Shown piece by piece: positions 24,640 through 33,547 of a stretch of DNA of 36,713 nucleotides (the first letter of the stretch is position 1; every line of letters starts with the position of its first letter). A program made the translations under genes and the position numbers. The stretch comes from Lachnospiraceae bacterium. Its GTDB lineage: Bacteria; Bacillota; Clostridia; Lachnospirales; Lachnospiraceae. The stretch spans positions 1 to 36,713 of the forward strand of contig SFNX01000016.1 in NCBI GenBank assembly GCA_004552595.1, given 5' to 3'. The notes under the pieces were generated by a model. It was not told the origin of the DNA. It searched no databases and saw nothing but the letters and a program-made list of their open reading frames with translations.

Positions 24640-26337
24640 TTATTTATTAAGCTTAAACGAACTCTTAAGCGATACAATTCGGTTAAATACAAGCTCGCCG
24701 TCTTTTGTGTCTTTATAATCTACATTGAAGAATCCCTGTCTTACGAACTGGAAACTGTCAAATGCCTTAGCATCCTTAAGTGAAGGCTCAAGCTTACAGT
24801 TTTTAAGTACTGTTAACGAATTAGGGTTAAGATTTAACGAACCGTCTTCATTGTATACACCCTTCTCCTCGTCAATAAGATTTTCATAAAGTCTTACTGT
24901 TGCATCAATTGCATGTCTTCTTGAAACCCAATGTATTGTTCCTTTGACCTTCCTTGTCTCGCAATTACCGTTTCTTGTCTCAGGATCATATGTACAGTGG
25001 ATAAGAGTAATATTACCGTTCTCGTCTTTATCAACTCCCGTACATGTTAAGAAATATGCGTTCATAAATCGAACTTCATTTCCCGGATATAATCTGTAAT
25101 ACTTCTTCGGAGGTTCCTCCATAAAGTCTTCCCTGTCTATATAAAGTTCTCTGCAGAATGGAACCTTTCTTGTAGAAAGTGATTCGTTTTCAAGGTTATT
25201 CGGAACATCGAACCACTCAACCTTATCTTCAGGATAGTTATCAACCACAACCTTAATCGGGTCAAGGCACACCATAACTCGAGGCTTTTTAAGCTTTAAA
25301 TCCTCTCTGATGCAATACTCAAGCATCTGATAATCAACTGAAGAGTTAGCCTTTGAAACGCCGCAGAGCTCAACAAACATTTTAATTGATTCAGGAGTAA
25401 ACCCTCTTCTTCTTAATGCCGCAATGCTCACAAGTCTCGGATCGTCCCATCCGTCAACGATTCCTTCTTCAACAAGCTTTTTAATATATCTCTTACCTGT
25501 CACAACATTTGTAAGATAGAGTTTGGCAAACTCAATCTGTTTTGGCGGATGCTCAAAACCGACATTTTCAACAACCCAGTCGTAAAGCGGTCTGTGGTCT
25601 TCAAACTCAAGCGTACAAATCGAATGTGTAATTCCTTCAAATGCATCCTCTAAAGGGTGAGCAAAATCATACATCGGATAAATGCACCACTTATCACCCG
25701 TGTTATGGTGATTCATATGTGCAACTCTGTAAATTACAGGATCTCGCATGTTGATGTTAGGCGAAGCCATGTCGATTTTAGCACGAAGAACCTTCTCACC
25801 ATCACCGTATTTTCCGTCCTTCATTTCGGTAAAAAGCTTAAGGTTTTCCTCAATAGAACGGTTCCTGTAAGGGCTCTCCTTTCCTGGAATCTCAAATGTT
25901 CCTCTGTACTCCTTAATCTCATCAGCCGTTAAGTCGCACACATACGCCTTTCCGTCTTTAATAAGCTTTACTGCCGATTCATATATCTTATCGAAGTAGT
26001 TTGATGCGTAAAAAAGCCTGTCCTCAAAGTCAGCGCCTAACCATTCAACATCTGCTTTTATTGAATCGACAAATTCAATTCGCTCCTTTGTAGGGTTCGT
26101 GTCATCAAAACGCAGATTAAACTTACCGTTGTACTGCTTCGCAAGGCCGTAGTTTAAAAGTATTGACTTTGCATGACCAATATGAAGATATCCGTTTGGC
26201 TCAGGCGGAAATCTTGTGCATATCTCTTCGTACTTTCCTTCCTCTAAATCCTTATCGATAATCATCTCGATAAAGTTTCTTGATACGACTTCCTTTTCTA
26301 AAGAAGCCTCATTTACATTCATGTTTTCTTCGCCCAT
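24640..26337 (-). CDS. glnS: Glutaminyl-tRNA synthetase
   Basis: A class I aminoacyl-tRNA synthetase charging tRNA-Gln directly; 565 residues. The HIGH motif is YLHIGHAKS (52-55 within it). The GlnRS-specific run VEGW-like VDGWDDPRLVSIAALRRRG follows, then the tRNA-binding beta-barrel region with REDLKLKKPRVMVCLDPIKV, VPFCRELYIDREDF and GTIHWVSRRHA. The KMSKS-equivalent position reads VVTGKR rather than the VMSKR of the E. coli enzyme. GAAGAAG lies upstream of ATG 26337; the in-frame ATG five codons on is an alternative. The 141-bp upstream gap shows no T-box leader; TTGACT and TTTATT 17 bp apart (near 26408-26436) could be its promoter. Confidence 0.93.
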   Translation of the reverse strand: MGEENMNVNEASLEKEVVSRNFIEMIIDKDLEEGKYEEICTRFPPEPNGYLHIGHAKSILLNYGLAKQYNGKFNLRFDDTNPTKERIEFVDSIKADVEWLGADFEDRLFYASNYFDKIYESAVKLIKDGKAYVCDLTADEIKEYRGTFEIPGKESPYRNRSIEENLKLFTEMKDGKYGDGEKVLRAKIDMASPNINMRDPVIYRVAHMNHHNTGDKWCIYPMYDFAHPLEDAFEGITHSICTLEFEDHRPLYDWVVENVGFEHPPKQIEFAKLYLTNVVTGKRYIKKLVEEGIVDGWDDPRLVSIAALRRRGFTPESIKMFVELCGVSKANSSVDYQMLEYCIREDLKLKKPRVMVCLDPIKVVVDNYPEDKVEWFDVPNNLENESLSTRKVPFCRELYIDREDFMEEPPKKYYRLYPGNEVRFMNAYFLTCTGVDKDENGNITLIHCTYDPETRNGNCETRKVKGTIHWVSRRHAIDATVRLYENLIDEEKGVYNEDGSLNLNPNSLTVLKNCKLEPSLKDAKAFDSFQFVRQGFFNVDYKDTKDGELVFNRIVSLKSSFKLNK

Positions 26338-26478
26338 TCTTCTTCTCTCTAAACTTTCTATTTATTTTTCACAATCCCATAAATCAGCTTTTCAGTAATT
26401 TAGATTGCAAAATAGTTTACATTATGAATAAAATCCCGTATTCTGCCACAGTCAATCAATGCATATCTTCGTGAACTA

Positions 26479-27876
26479 TTAATTTAACCCTGCCTTAAAT
26501 CCAAGCAGTGCATATGTTAAAAAAGAGCCGGCCGCGAACGTAATTGCCACCACTTTAATTATCATCAATGCACGCTTATCCTTAATTGAATCTACATATA
26601 CCCCGGCAAATATACCTTCACAAACTATGCATATCCCGGCATATCTGAAATCCTGAGCACTGAAATTGCTGCTTGAAAGTGCGAAATAAAAGTACGCCGC
26701 TAAATATGTCACGTATGTAAAAAGCAAAAGTACCTTCCACACTAACGCAAGCTTGATTTTTTTTGAAAAAGCCACCTTAAATGTAGCAAAAAGCGCAAAT
26801 ACTATAACTAAAACCGCACTGACAAATAATATAATCGTTAGCGGGTTCATCCACCTTGATACATCGCTAAAGCTGTATTCTCCAAAAAGCGACGTCTTAA
26901 TAAGTGCAAGGAATACGTTGTATTCATCAAATGCATCACCCCTTGCAATCATCTTCGTATAAACGCTGTCAGTACCGATGTCAAGAAGCCTGTTCTTCAT
27001 CGTAACCGACTCAGGAAAATTCTCGCCAACCGGCGGGATGTAGTTAAACGGCACATCCCATTTTAATTTGTTCCTTATGCTGAAGGAAAGCCCAAGCGGG
27101 AAAACAATAGCCGCAAATATCAGCATTTTTCCAAAATATTTCCTGAAAAAGAACCTCAGGCGGTCGCTTAATCCGACCTTCGTATGCTTATCAGTCCTGA
27201 TTCCGCCGTCAAATCCGAACACCTTAATAACCATAACTATCGCAATCGGTACGGCAACCAACCCGCCCGTAAGCTTTGCAAGCATCGAAAGTCCTATTAT
27301 TACAGCCAAAAACACGGTTCGTAATATATCCGGCTTTTCATACCACTTTGCTGCCACAATGAGTGCAAATAATGACATTACAAGCTGTAACGCGTCATTA
27401 TTAATGCTTCCGGACATTATGATAAACATCGGGTGAAGCGCAACAATTGCAAGCATCACAAGACATCCATCACTAAATATCTTGTCTTTATGTAAACCTC
27501 GCAATTTTGCGAAAATGTATAAAGACATTACAGAAAGCAAAATCATGTATATTAAGGTCGGAATCTGTGTGTTCTCCTGACACTTCTTAATGTCAAGGCC
27601 TGCCTTCATTGAAACGTCCATGACAAACGCACTTATTATATGGTGAAGCGGCGGCTGGAAAAAGCCCCACTTTTCTCTTGGGTCAAAATCAGGAAGCGAC
27701 TTATTGTTAAGAATGTATTCAATGTAAGCCGCATGTCCCTCATCAGCCCCAAACGATATTACATCGTGCTGTCTCTCCCACGTCTCGGTATAATTTATAT
27801 AATAAAGCTTAATAAATATGCCAAGAAGAAAGAGCGCGATTATTATTATTTTAGTAAGTCCTGATTTATTCTTCAT
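26479..27876 (-). CDS. GT-C-fold membrane glycosyltransferase (PMT/ArnT-like)
   Basis: A polytopic membrane protein of about 465 residues with around ten hydrophobic segments. The first extracellular loop carries FGADEGHAAYIEYI, matching the acidic motif of dolichyl/undecaprenyl-phosphate-sugar-dependent GT-C enzymes, followed by FFQPPLHHIISA. Later AKLTGG and the long central loop resemble the PMT_2/GT39 group. It would transfer a lipid-linked sugar to an extracellular acceptor, unknown here. I prefer ATG 27876, which overlaps the TPR gene's last codons by 11 bases; ATG 27897 is also open, and neither has a good ribosome site, so translation is probably coupled. Family placement is by pattern and topology. 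Confidence 0.8.
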   Translation of the reverse strand: MKNKSGLTKIIIIALFLLGIFIKLYYINYTETWERQHDVISFGADEGHAAYIEYILNNKSLPDFDPREKWGFFQPPLHHIISAFVMDVSMKAGLDIKKCQENTQIPTLIYMILLSVMSLYIFAKLRGLHKDKIFSDGCLVMLAIVALHPMFIIMSGSINNDALQLVMSLFALIVAAKWYEKPDILRTVFLAVIIGLSMLAKLTGGLVAVPIAIVMVIKVFGFDGGIRTDKHTKVGLSDRLRFFFRKYFGKMLIFAAIVFPLGLSFSIRNKLKWDVPFNYIPPVGENFPESVTMKNRLLDIGTDSVYTKMIARGDAFDEYNVFLALIKTSLFGEYSFSDVSRWMNPLTIILFVSAVLVIVFALFATFKVAFSKKIKLALVWKVLLLFTYVTYLAAYFYFALSSSNFSAQDFRYAGICIVCEGIFAGVYVDSIKDKRALMIIKVVAITFAAGSFLTYALLGFKAGLN

Positions 27877-29221
27877 CGGAGATATATTCAAGCGCATCCT
27901 GTGCGTTCTGGGTGTCAGGGAAATCTGAAACTATCTTTCTGTAAAGCTCGTTAGCCTTTTCTATATTGCCGTTCTGTCTGTATGCATGAGCAAGGCTCAT
28001 CAAAATATCTGAATTTGATACATCAAGCTCGTACGCTTTTTCATACTGAGCAATTGCCTCTTCGTAATCATTTGACTTCATCGCAGTTTTAGCTGCTTCA
28101 ACATATGAATTGATAACCTCAGGAGAAGCATTTCCAATAAGCAAATCATAAAGTGTCTTGAAATCGTCTGACTTATCGTTTTTATCTTCAACCTTTATAT
28201 TTTCAAGAAGCTCCATTACCTCTTCTGATGACAAAGAGCCTCCAATATGTCCTGCTGCCGCTTTAATCAGATAATCCTCAGGTCGAAGATTTCCGTCCGT
28301 TCCAAGTGCTCTTGCAAGCTCCTTCTTAAGCTCATCTCTCTGAATTGTTATCTCATCAAGCGTAGCAAGGTCCTGATTGTGAAGTGCCTGCTCTTCTGAA
28401 AGCTTGTCTGAAACCTCTATATATTTTTCATCGAACTCAGTCGTCTTTTTTTCGATTTTAGCAGGCAAAATCAAAAAATAACATGCTGCAACGCCAACAA
28501 TAATACCTATTATTATATTAATAATGCTTGAAAATCCGCTACGTTCCTTTTCATGAACAGGCTGAATGATTGTATCCATTCCGCTTTCATAGCTCATTAC
28601 TTCTCTGCCGGGCTTTGTTACGTTCTTCTTTTTGCCATCCTGCGACTGTGCGTCAATCTGTGCAAGAATCTCATCAACCTCAGCTAAGTATTCTAAGAGT
28701 TTTGTATTGTTTCTGTCGATTCTAAGACCTCTTATTATAGTACGTCTGCTCTTTTCATACTCCTCAGTCTGAAAGTAAATAAGCGCAAGAAGCTGGTATG
28801 CGGGAATTAAGCGCTCGTTAATGGAAAGCACCTTTTTAAGCTGGATTATCGCTAAATCATAGCTTCCCTGATATGTATACTGCAAAGCCTGATTATATTT
28901 ATGCAGTGTCTGGTCAATCGCCTCAAGCTTACCCTGATTTGATTTAATCTTATCCATGTAATAAAGCGCAGGATTATCCTTTGAGGTGTCGTTGTTTCTG
29001 CTTATTATCCACTGCGCAAGTGCTTGTACGACTTCTCCCATCTCAAAATACACAAGTCCTAAGAGGTTTCTTGCATTTGTATTTTTCCTGTTAAGGGAAA
29101 GCGACTCTCTTAAGCATATAACGGCACCGCTTAAATCCCTGACCTTAGCTTTCTTAAGTCCTTCATTATATAAATAGTTACTTCTATATACTATTTTTGT
29201 GTATAAACCTTCGTTTTCCAT
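27866..29221 (-). CDS. Membrane-spanning TPR protein
   Basis: A 451-residue protein in three parts. Residues 10-190 are TPR repeats (for example SGAVICLRESLSLNRKNTNA and YDLAIIQLKKVLSINERLIP), predicted cytoplasmic. A single membrane helix lies at about 231-253. The outside part has a coiled coil (about 258-305) and C-terminal TPR repeats (about 375-445, with YEEAIAQYEKAYELDVSNSD). This two-sided TPR layout suggests a scaffold linking cytoplasmic and extracytoplasmic partners. The frame opens at TTG 29245, but that overlaps the upstream gene; ATG 29221, one base after the 65-residue gene's stop, is preferred. It overlaps the glycosyltransferase gene, supporting a joint role. Function unknown. 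Confidence 0.85.
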   Translation of the reverse strand: MENEGLYTKIVYRSNYLYNEGLKKAKVRDLSGAVICLRESLSLNRKNTNARNLLGLVYFEMGEVVQALAQWIISRNNDTSKDNPALYYMDKIKSNQGKLEAIDQTLHKYNQALQYTYQGSYDLAIIQLKKVLSINERLIPAYQLLALIYFQTEEYEKSRRTIIRGLRIDRNNTKLLEYLAEVDEILAQIDAQSQDGKKKNVTKPGREVMSYESGMDTIIQPVHEKERSGFSSIINIIIGIIVGVAACYFLILPAKIEKKTTEFDEKYIEVSDKLSEEQALHNQDLATLDEITIQRDELKKELARALGTDGNLRPEDYLIKAAAGHIGGSLSSEEVMELLENIKVEDKNDKSDDFKTLYDLLIGNASPEVINSYVEAAKTAMKSNDYEEAIAQYEKAYELDVSNSDILMSLAHAYRQNGNIEKANELYRKIVSDFPDTQNAQDALEYISDEE

Positions 29222-29222
29222 A

Positions 29223-29420
29223 CTAAAACTGTCCCGTAGTATCAATAGGTACTACCTGTACCTGGGAACGAAGTCTGAGCTCCAACTGCTTGTTCTGCTC
29301 AATAAGAGATAAAAGAGTATCTGACATATCCGAGCCTGACTCTTTTACAACCCAATCCTCAACCTGATCTATCTCAGGCGAAGGTGTAAATTTCTTTATT
29401 TCTTCATCAAAATTAATCAT
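29223..29420 (-). CDS. Small acidic protein of 65 residues
   Basis: A short protein with no recognised family: MINFDEEIKKFTPSPEIDQ, an acidic and helical middle (MSDTLLSLIEQNKQLELRLR, a likely short coiled coil) and the end VPIDTTGQF. AGGAA lies close upstream of the ATG. It fits neatly between the FapA-like gene (17 bp upstream) and the TPR gene (one base downstream), which argues that it is a real gene. No membrane segment or signal. A partner or adaptor of its neighbours is a guess. Confidence 0.65.
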   Translation of the reverse strand: MINFDEEIKKFTPSPEIDQVEDWVVKESGSDMSDTLLSLIEQNKQLELRLRSQVQVVPIDTTGQF

Positions 29421-29437
29421 TTCGTTCCTATAAATCC

Positions 29438-30829
29438 TTATGAAGTCGGCAAAATTGCAACCGTATCCGTTAATTCATCCTTAGTAAACTCTGAATGTTT
29501 ATATTCAGAACTTGCCTTAAGTATTGAATCATTTACAATTATTTCTGAGCCGACATAAACTGTCCCACCAACTGATATTTTCGCTCTTTTGCCCACAGCC
29601 ATCGTATAATTTATCTTCTCAATTTCTGCGTCAATGTGTGCAACGAGCTTTTCATCCTTTGAAAGTCGCCTTTTAAGCTGCGAAAGCTTTGCTGCCTGAA
29701 CTTCCTTAGAATAGCGGTATATTCTGTTATCAACGACCTTCATTATCTCTTTATTTGTCTTATCTATGCTGCCAAGGAGTCCTGTTTTCTTAGTATTTAG
29801 TACGCGTACCCTGTCATAAAGTTCTTTTGTGACTCCGACTGCAACAACAGTTTTAAGTTCTGCATTATTGCCGACAAACATAGTAGAAACAGACCCAACT
29901 GCATATGTCTCACCACCTACAATTGCGCCCTTCCTTCCGGATACGATAACATCAGTACCGGAGCTTATCTGACTGTTCATAATAATATTTGCCTCGACCT
30001 TGCCCTTCACGTCGATTTTGGTAAACTCGATGAAGTTAGCGTACAGGTCTCCGCCACACGAAATTCGGGCTTTTTTACCGCCCTGCATTCCTTTCTTAAG
30101 AATGATGTCTCCGCCTGCAATCAAAGTTGCCGCTTCAACACTTCCTTCTACAATTATCGATTTCGTTGCTCTGATAAACGTTCCTGAAAGGACGTTTCCT
30201 TTAATTACTACGTCGCCTCTGAAATCAATTCTTCCTACTACGAGGTCAAGATCGCCCTTATGCTCGTAAATGTTTAACACCTTAAGAGTTTTGCCGTCAT
30301 ATTCGATGCGGCCTTCATTAAGTGCCCTGTACTCACCGGTCTCATCATCGAATTCCCATCCGTTTCCTTTAAGAGGCGGCATATCCTTACAAGGCTTTGG
30401 CCTAAGCGTCCTGCCTCTTACGTCAACGCCACTTTTACCTAATACTGCGGCATGGTACTTAATGAGCTTATCTCCTGAATTTACACATCGGATTTCGCTC
30501 ATGCTCTGATAATCCACAGAACCGTCAGACCTTATCGTAGGCTTTCTGTCCTTCTCATTATCAAAAAACAGCTCATAATATCCATCAGACCCTTCAACAG
30601 GATATGTTCCCTTAGCTATTTCATGATCCTTGTAATAAATGTTATTCTGACTCATTCTTTCAAGCTCAGAATAAATTACACCACCATATATTCCCTTATT
30701 CTTAATAAAAGTCGTCAGTTCATCAACGGAGTATGCTATTCCATTCTCCGGCGGTTCAATAAACAGCGTTGCGCTCATGCTGTTTTCTGATACTGTCACT
30801 TTGCACTTTTCGGAAAATCTTCCTGCCAA
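29438..30829 (-). CDS. FapA-family (DUF342) protein
   Basis: A 463-residue protein. The N-terminal half (about 1-170) has YHAAVLGKSGVDVRGR and GRTLRPKPCKDMPPL, followed by EYRALNEGRIEYDGKTLKV, the hallmarks of FapA/DUF342. Residues about 190-335 are a right-handed beta-helix with repeats such as GDVVIKGNVLSGTFIRAT and SIIVEGSVEAATLIAGG. A coiled coil (about 340-405) and a last beta segment follow. Family members include the Vibrio vulnificus protein that affects flagellar glucose-IIA signalling, but no flagellar gene is nearby. The start is TTG 30829 with GGAG seven bases upstream; no better ATG exists. It lies 22 bp after valS and 17 bp before the 65-residue gene. Confidence 0.85.
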   Translation of the reverse strand: MAGRFSEKCKVTVSENSMSATLFIEPPENGIAYSVDELTTFIKNKGIYGGVIYSELERMSQNNIYYKDHEIAKGTYPVEGSDGYYELFFDNEKDRKPTIRSDGSVDYQSMSEIRCVNSGDKLIKYHAAVLGKSGVDVRGRTLRPKPCKDMPPLKGNGWEFDDETGEYRALNEGRIEYDGKTLKVLNIYEHKGDLDLVVGRIDFRGDVVIKGNVLSGTFIRATKSIIVEGSVEAATLIAGGDIILKKGMQGGKKARISCGGDLYANFIEFTKIDVKGKVEANIIMNSQISSGTDVIVSGRKGAIVGGETYAVGSVSTMFVGNNAELKTVVAVGVTKELYDRVRVLNTKKTGLLGSIDKTNKEIMKVVDNRIYRYSKEVQAAKLSQLKRRLSKDEKLVAHIDAEIEKINYTMAVGKRAKISVGGTVYVGSEIIVNDSILKASSEYKHSEFTKDELTDTVAILPTS

Positions 30830-30851
30830 ATTGAATCTCCAACAAATCTGA

Positions 30852-33497
30852 TTATTTAAGTGAATTAAGTCTCTCGCTTACCTGAGAAAGCATCTGCTCG
30901 TAGTTAGCAAGCTTTTCCTTCTCGGCATTAACCTTAGCTTCAGGTGCCTTGGAAATAAATTTTTCATTTGAAAGCATTCCCTTGCAGCGGGCAATTTCTG
31001 AATTAAGTCTTTCTTCTTCCTTAGTAAGACGGGCAATTTCAGCCTCAATGTCTACAAGATCAGCAAACGGCATATAAATTGTCGCATTGGCAATAACAAC
31101 AGAAACCGCATCATCTGCAATACCTGATTTATCACCCTGAATAATAACCTCTGATGCCATTGCAAGAGATGTGAAGAAAAGTTTTCCATCATTAAATGCA
31201 CTTACAATATCATCATTATCAGATACAACATATACCAAAGCCTTTCTTGAATGTGGTACGTTCATCTCGGTTCTGATATTTCTTATACCACGAACGGCTT
31301 CTTTAATGATTTCAACTTCCTTTTCTTCCTTTGTATATGCTCTCTCTTCTGAATACTCAGGCCATGAAGAGATCATAATTGACTCTTCTTCTGACTGAAT
31401 TGTTAAGAATATTTCCTCTGTAATAAACGGCATATACGGATGAAGAAGCTTAAGCGCATCAATCAATACCTCACGTAAAGTATAAAGTGCCGCATTCTGT
31501 GATTTTACGTCATCAGAATTGTAAAGTCTTGGCTTAACCATCTCGATGTACCAGTCACAGAATTCTTCCCAGATAAAGTCAAATATCTTAGAAACCGCAA
31601 TACCAAGCTCAAACGCTTCCATATTGGCTGTAACTTCCTTAACAGTATCGTTAAGCTTTGACAAAATCCACTTGTCAACAGGCTCTAAGTCCTTCTCATC
31701 AGGCTTAACAATGTCCTTGCCTTCCATATTCATCATGATGAATCTTGATGCATTCCATACTTTATTGGCAAAGTTTCGGCTGTTCTCAACTCTGTCCCAG
31801 TAAAATCTCATGTCATTACCAGGAGCATTTCCTGTAATAATTGTAAGTCTTAATGCATCGGCGCCGTACTTGTCTATAACTTCAAGCGGATCGATACCGT
31901 TTCCTAACGACTTACTCATCTTACGTCCCTGGTCATCTCTAATAAGTCCGTGGATGAGAACTGTATTAAACGGACATTTTCCTGTGTGGGCATATCCTGA
32001 GAATACCATTCTGATTACCCAGAAGAAAATGATGTCATATCCTGTAACCAATACGTCTGTAGGATAGAAATAATCAAGATCTTCAGTATTGTCAGGCCAG
32101 CCAAGTGTAGAGAAAGGCCATAATGCAGATGAGAACCATGTATCAAGAGTATCCTCGTCCTGATGCATTTTGCCGCCACACTTAGGACATGTGTGAACTG
32201 CCTCCCTGCTTACTACCATCTCGCCGCAATCATCGCAGTAATATGCCGGGATTCTATGTCCCCACCATAACTGTCTTGAAATACACCAGTCACGGATATT
32301 CTCAAGCCAGTGTAAATATGTCTTATCAAATGACCTTGGAACGAACTTAAGCTCACCTGTCTTAATTGCCTTGATTGCAGGCTTCGCAAGCTCTTCCATG
32401 GCAACGAACCACTGTGGCTTAACCATCGGTTCAACTGTAGTCTTACATCTGTCGTGTGTTCCGACATTGTGCTCATGGTCTTCAATCTTAACAAGAAGTC
32501 CCATTTCATCCATCTTCTCAACGATGATTTTTCTTGCCTCGTATCTGTCCATACCTTCGAATTGCGGACAAATTGAATTTATTGTTGCGTCATCGTTAAG
32601 AACGTTAATTACCTCAAGGCCATGTCTTTTACCAACCTCAAAGTCGTTAGGGTCATGAGCAGGTGTAATCTTAACAACACCTGTACCGAATTCCATATCA
32701 ACATATTCATCGGCTATAATAGGGATTTCTCTGTTGACAAACGGAAGCATTACCTTCTTGCCAATGATGTCCTTGTATCTGTCATCGTCAGGGTTTACGG
32801 CAACTGCAGTATCACCAAGCATTGTCTCAGGACGTGTAGTTGCAAATTCAACGTATCTTCCCGGCTCCCCAACGATTTCGTATTTCATGTGCCAAAAATG
32901 GCCCGCCTGGTTCTCATGAATAACTTCAGCGTCCGAAATCGAAGTCTTACAGACAGGACACCAGTTAATGATACGGTTTCCTTTATAGATTAAACCCTTA
33001 TTGTATAAGTTAATAAAAACTTCTTCTACTGCCTTAGAGCATCCCGGATCCATTGTGAATCTTTCTCTGTCCCAGTCAGCTGATGAGCCGAGCTTTTTAA
33101 GCTGTGAAATAATTCTGTTGCCGTACTCTTTTCTCCAGTCCCAGCACTTCTCAAGGAAGCCCTCTCTTCCAAGGTCAGCCTTTTCAATGCCCTGGCTCTT
33201 TAAGTGTTCGATAACCTTAACTTCCGTAGCAATTGCGGCATGGTCTGTTCCCGGCTGCCAAAGTGCGTTGTATCCCTGCATTCTCTTAAAACGAATGAGG
33301 ATATCCTGCATTGTATTGTCAAAGGCATGTCCCATGTGAAGCTGGCCTGTAATGTTAGGCGGTGGCATCACAATTGTGAATGGCTTTTTAGACCTGTCAA
33401 CTTCTGCGTGGAAGTACTTCTTTTCCTCCCACATTTTATATAATCTTTCTTCCATCCCTTTAGGATCATAAGTTTTTGCTAATTCCTTACCCATCAT
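30852..33497 (-). CDS. valS: Valyl-tRNA synthetase
   Basis: A class I synthetase that charges tRNA-Val and edits mischarged threonine; 881 residues, normal for bacteria. PPPNITGQLHMGHAF carries HMGH (54-57). The editing domain includes TTRPETMLGDTAVAV and GTGVVKITPAHDPND. KMSKS is present as GRKMSKSLGNGIDP. A CPVC and CPKCGG zinc-like pair is seen, and the C-terminal coiled-coil arm (LTKEEERLNSEIARCKGML) is present. GAGG is five bases before ATG 33497 and eight before the next in-frame ATG (33494), so either may be used. Only 50 bp separate it from the cyclase gene, and no T-box leader is present. Confidence 0.97.
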   Translation of the reverse strand: MMGKELAKTYDPKGMEERLYKMWEEKKYFHAEVDRSKKPFTIVMPPPNITGQLHMGHAFDNTMQDILIRFKRMQGYNALWQPGTDHAAIATEVKVIEHLKSQGIEKADLGREGFLEKCWDWRKEYGNRIISQLKKLGSSADWDRERFTMDPGCSKAVEEVFINLYNKGLIYKGNRIINWCPVCKTSISDAEVIHENQAGHFWHMKYEIVGEPGRYVEFATTRPETMLGDTAVAVNPDDDRYKDIIGKKVMLPFVNREIPIIADEYVDMEFGTGVVKITPAHDPNDFEVGKRHGLEVINVLNDDATINSICPQFEGMDRYEARKIIVEKMDEMGLLVKIEDHEHNVGTHDRCKTTVEPMVKPQWFVAMEELAKPAIKAIKTGELKFVPRSFDKTYLHWLENIRDWCISRQLWWGHRIPAYYCDDCGEMVVSREAVHTCPKCGGKMHQDEDTLDTWFSSALWPFSTLGWPDNTEDLDYFYPTDVLVTGYDIIFFWVIRMVFSGYAHTGKCPFNTVLIHGLIRDDQGRKMSKSLGNGIDPLEVIDKYGADALRLTIITGNAPGNDMRFYWDRVENSRNFANKVWNASRFIMMNMEGKDIVKPDEKDLEPVDKWILSKLNDTVKEVTANMEAFELGIAVSKIFDFIWEEFCDWYIEMVKPRLYNSDDVKSQNAALYTLREVLIDALKLLHPYMPFITEEIFLTIQSEEESIMISSWPEYSEERAYTKEEKEVEIIKEAVRGIRNIRTEMNVPHSRKALVYVVSDNDDIVSAFNDGKLFFTSLAMASEVIIQGDKSGIADDAVSVVIANATIYMPFADLVDIEAEIARLTKEEERLNSEIARCKGMLSNEKFISKAPEAKVNAEKEKLANYEQMLSQVSERLNSLK

Positions 33498-33547
33498 TTC
33501 AACCTCATTAATAAATTTCTAATCTATAATTCTATCAAAAAAGCGTC

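Noticed and set aside
26338..26478. T-box leader before glnS (and before valS at 33498-33547)
   Set aside because: The T-box core sequence and specifier hairpins are absent, and the gaps (141 and 50 bp) are too short.
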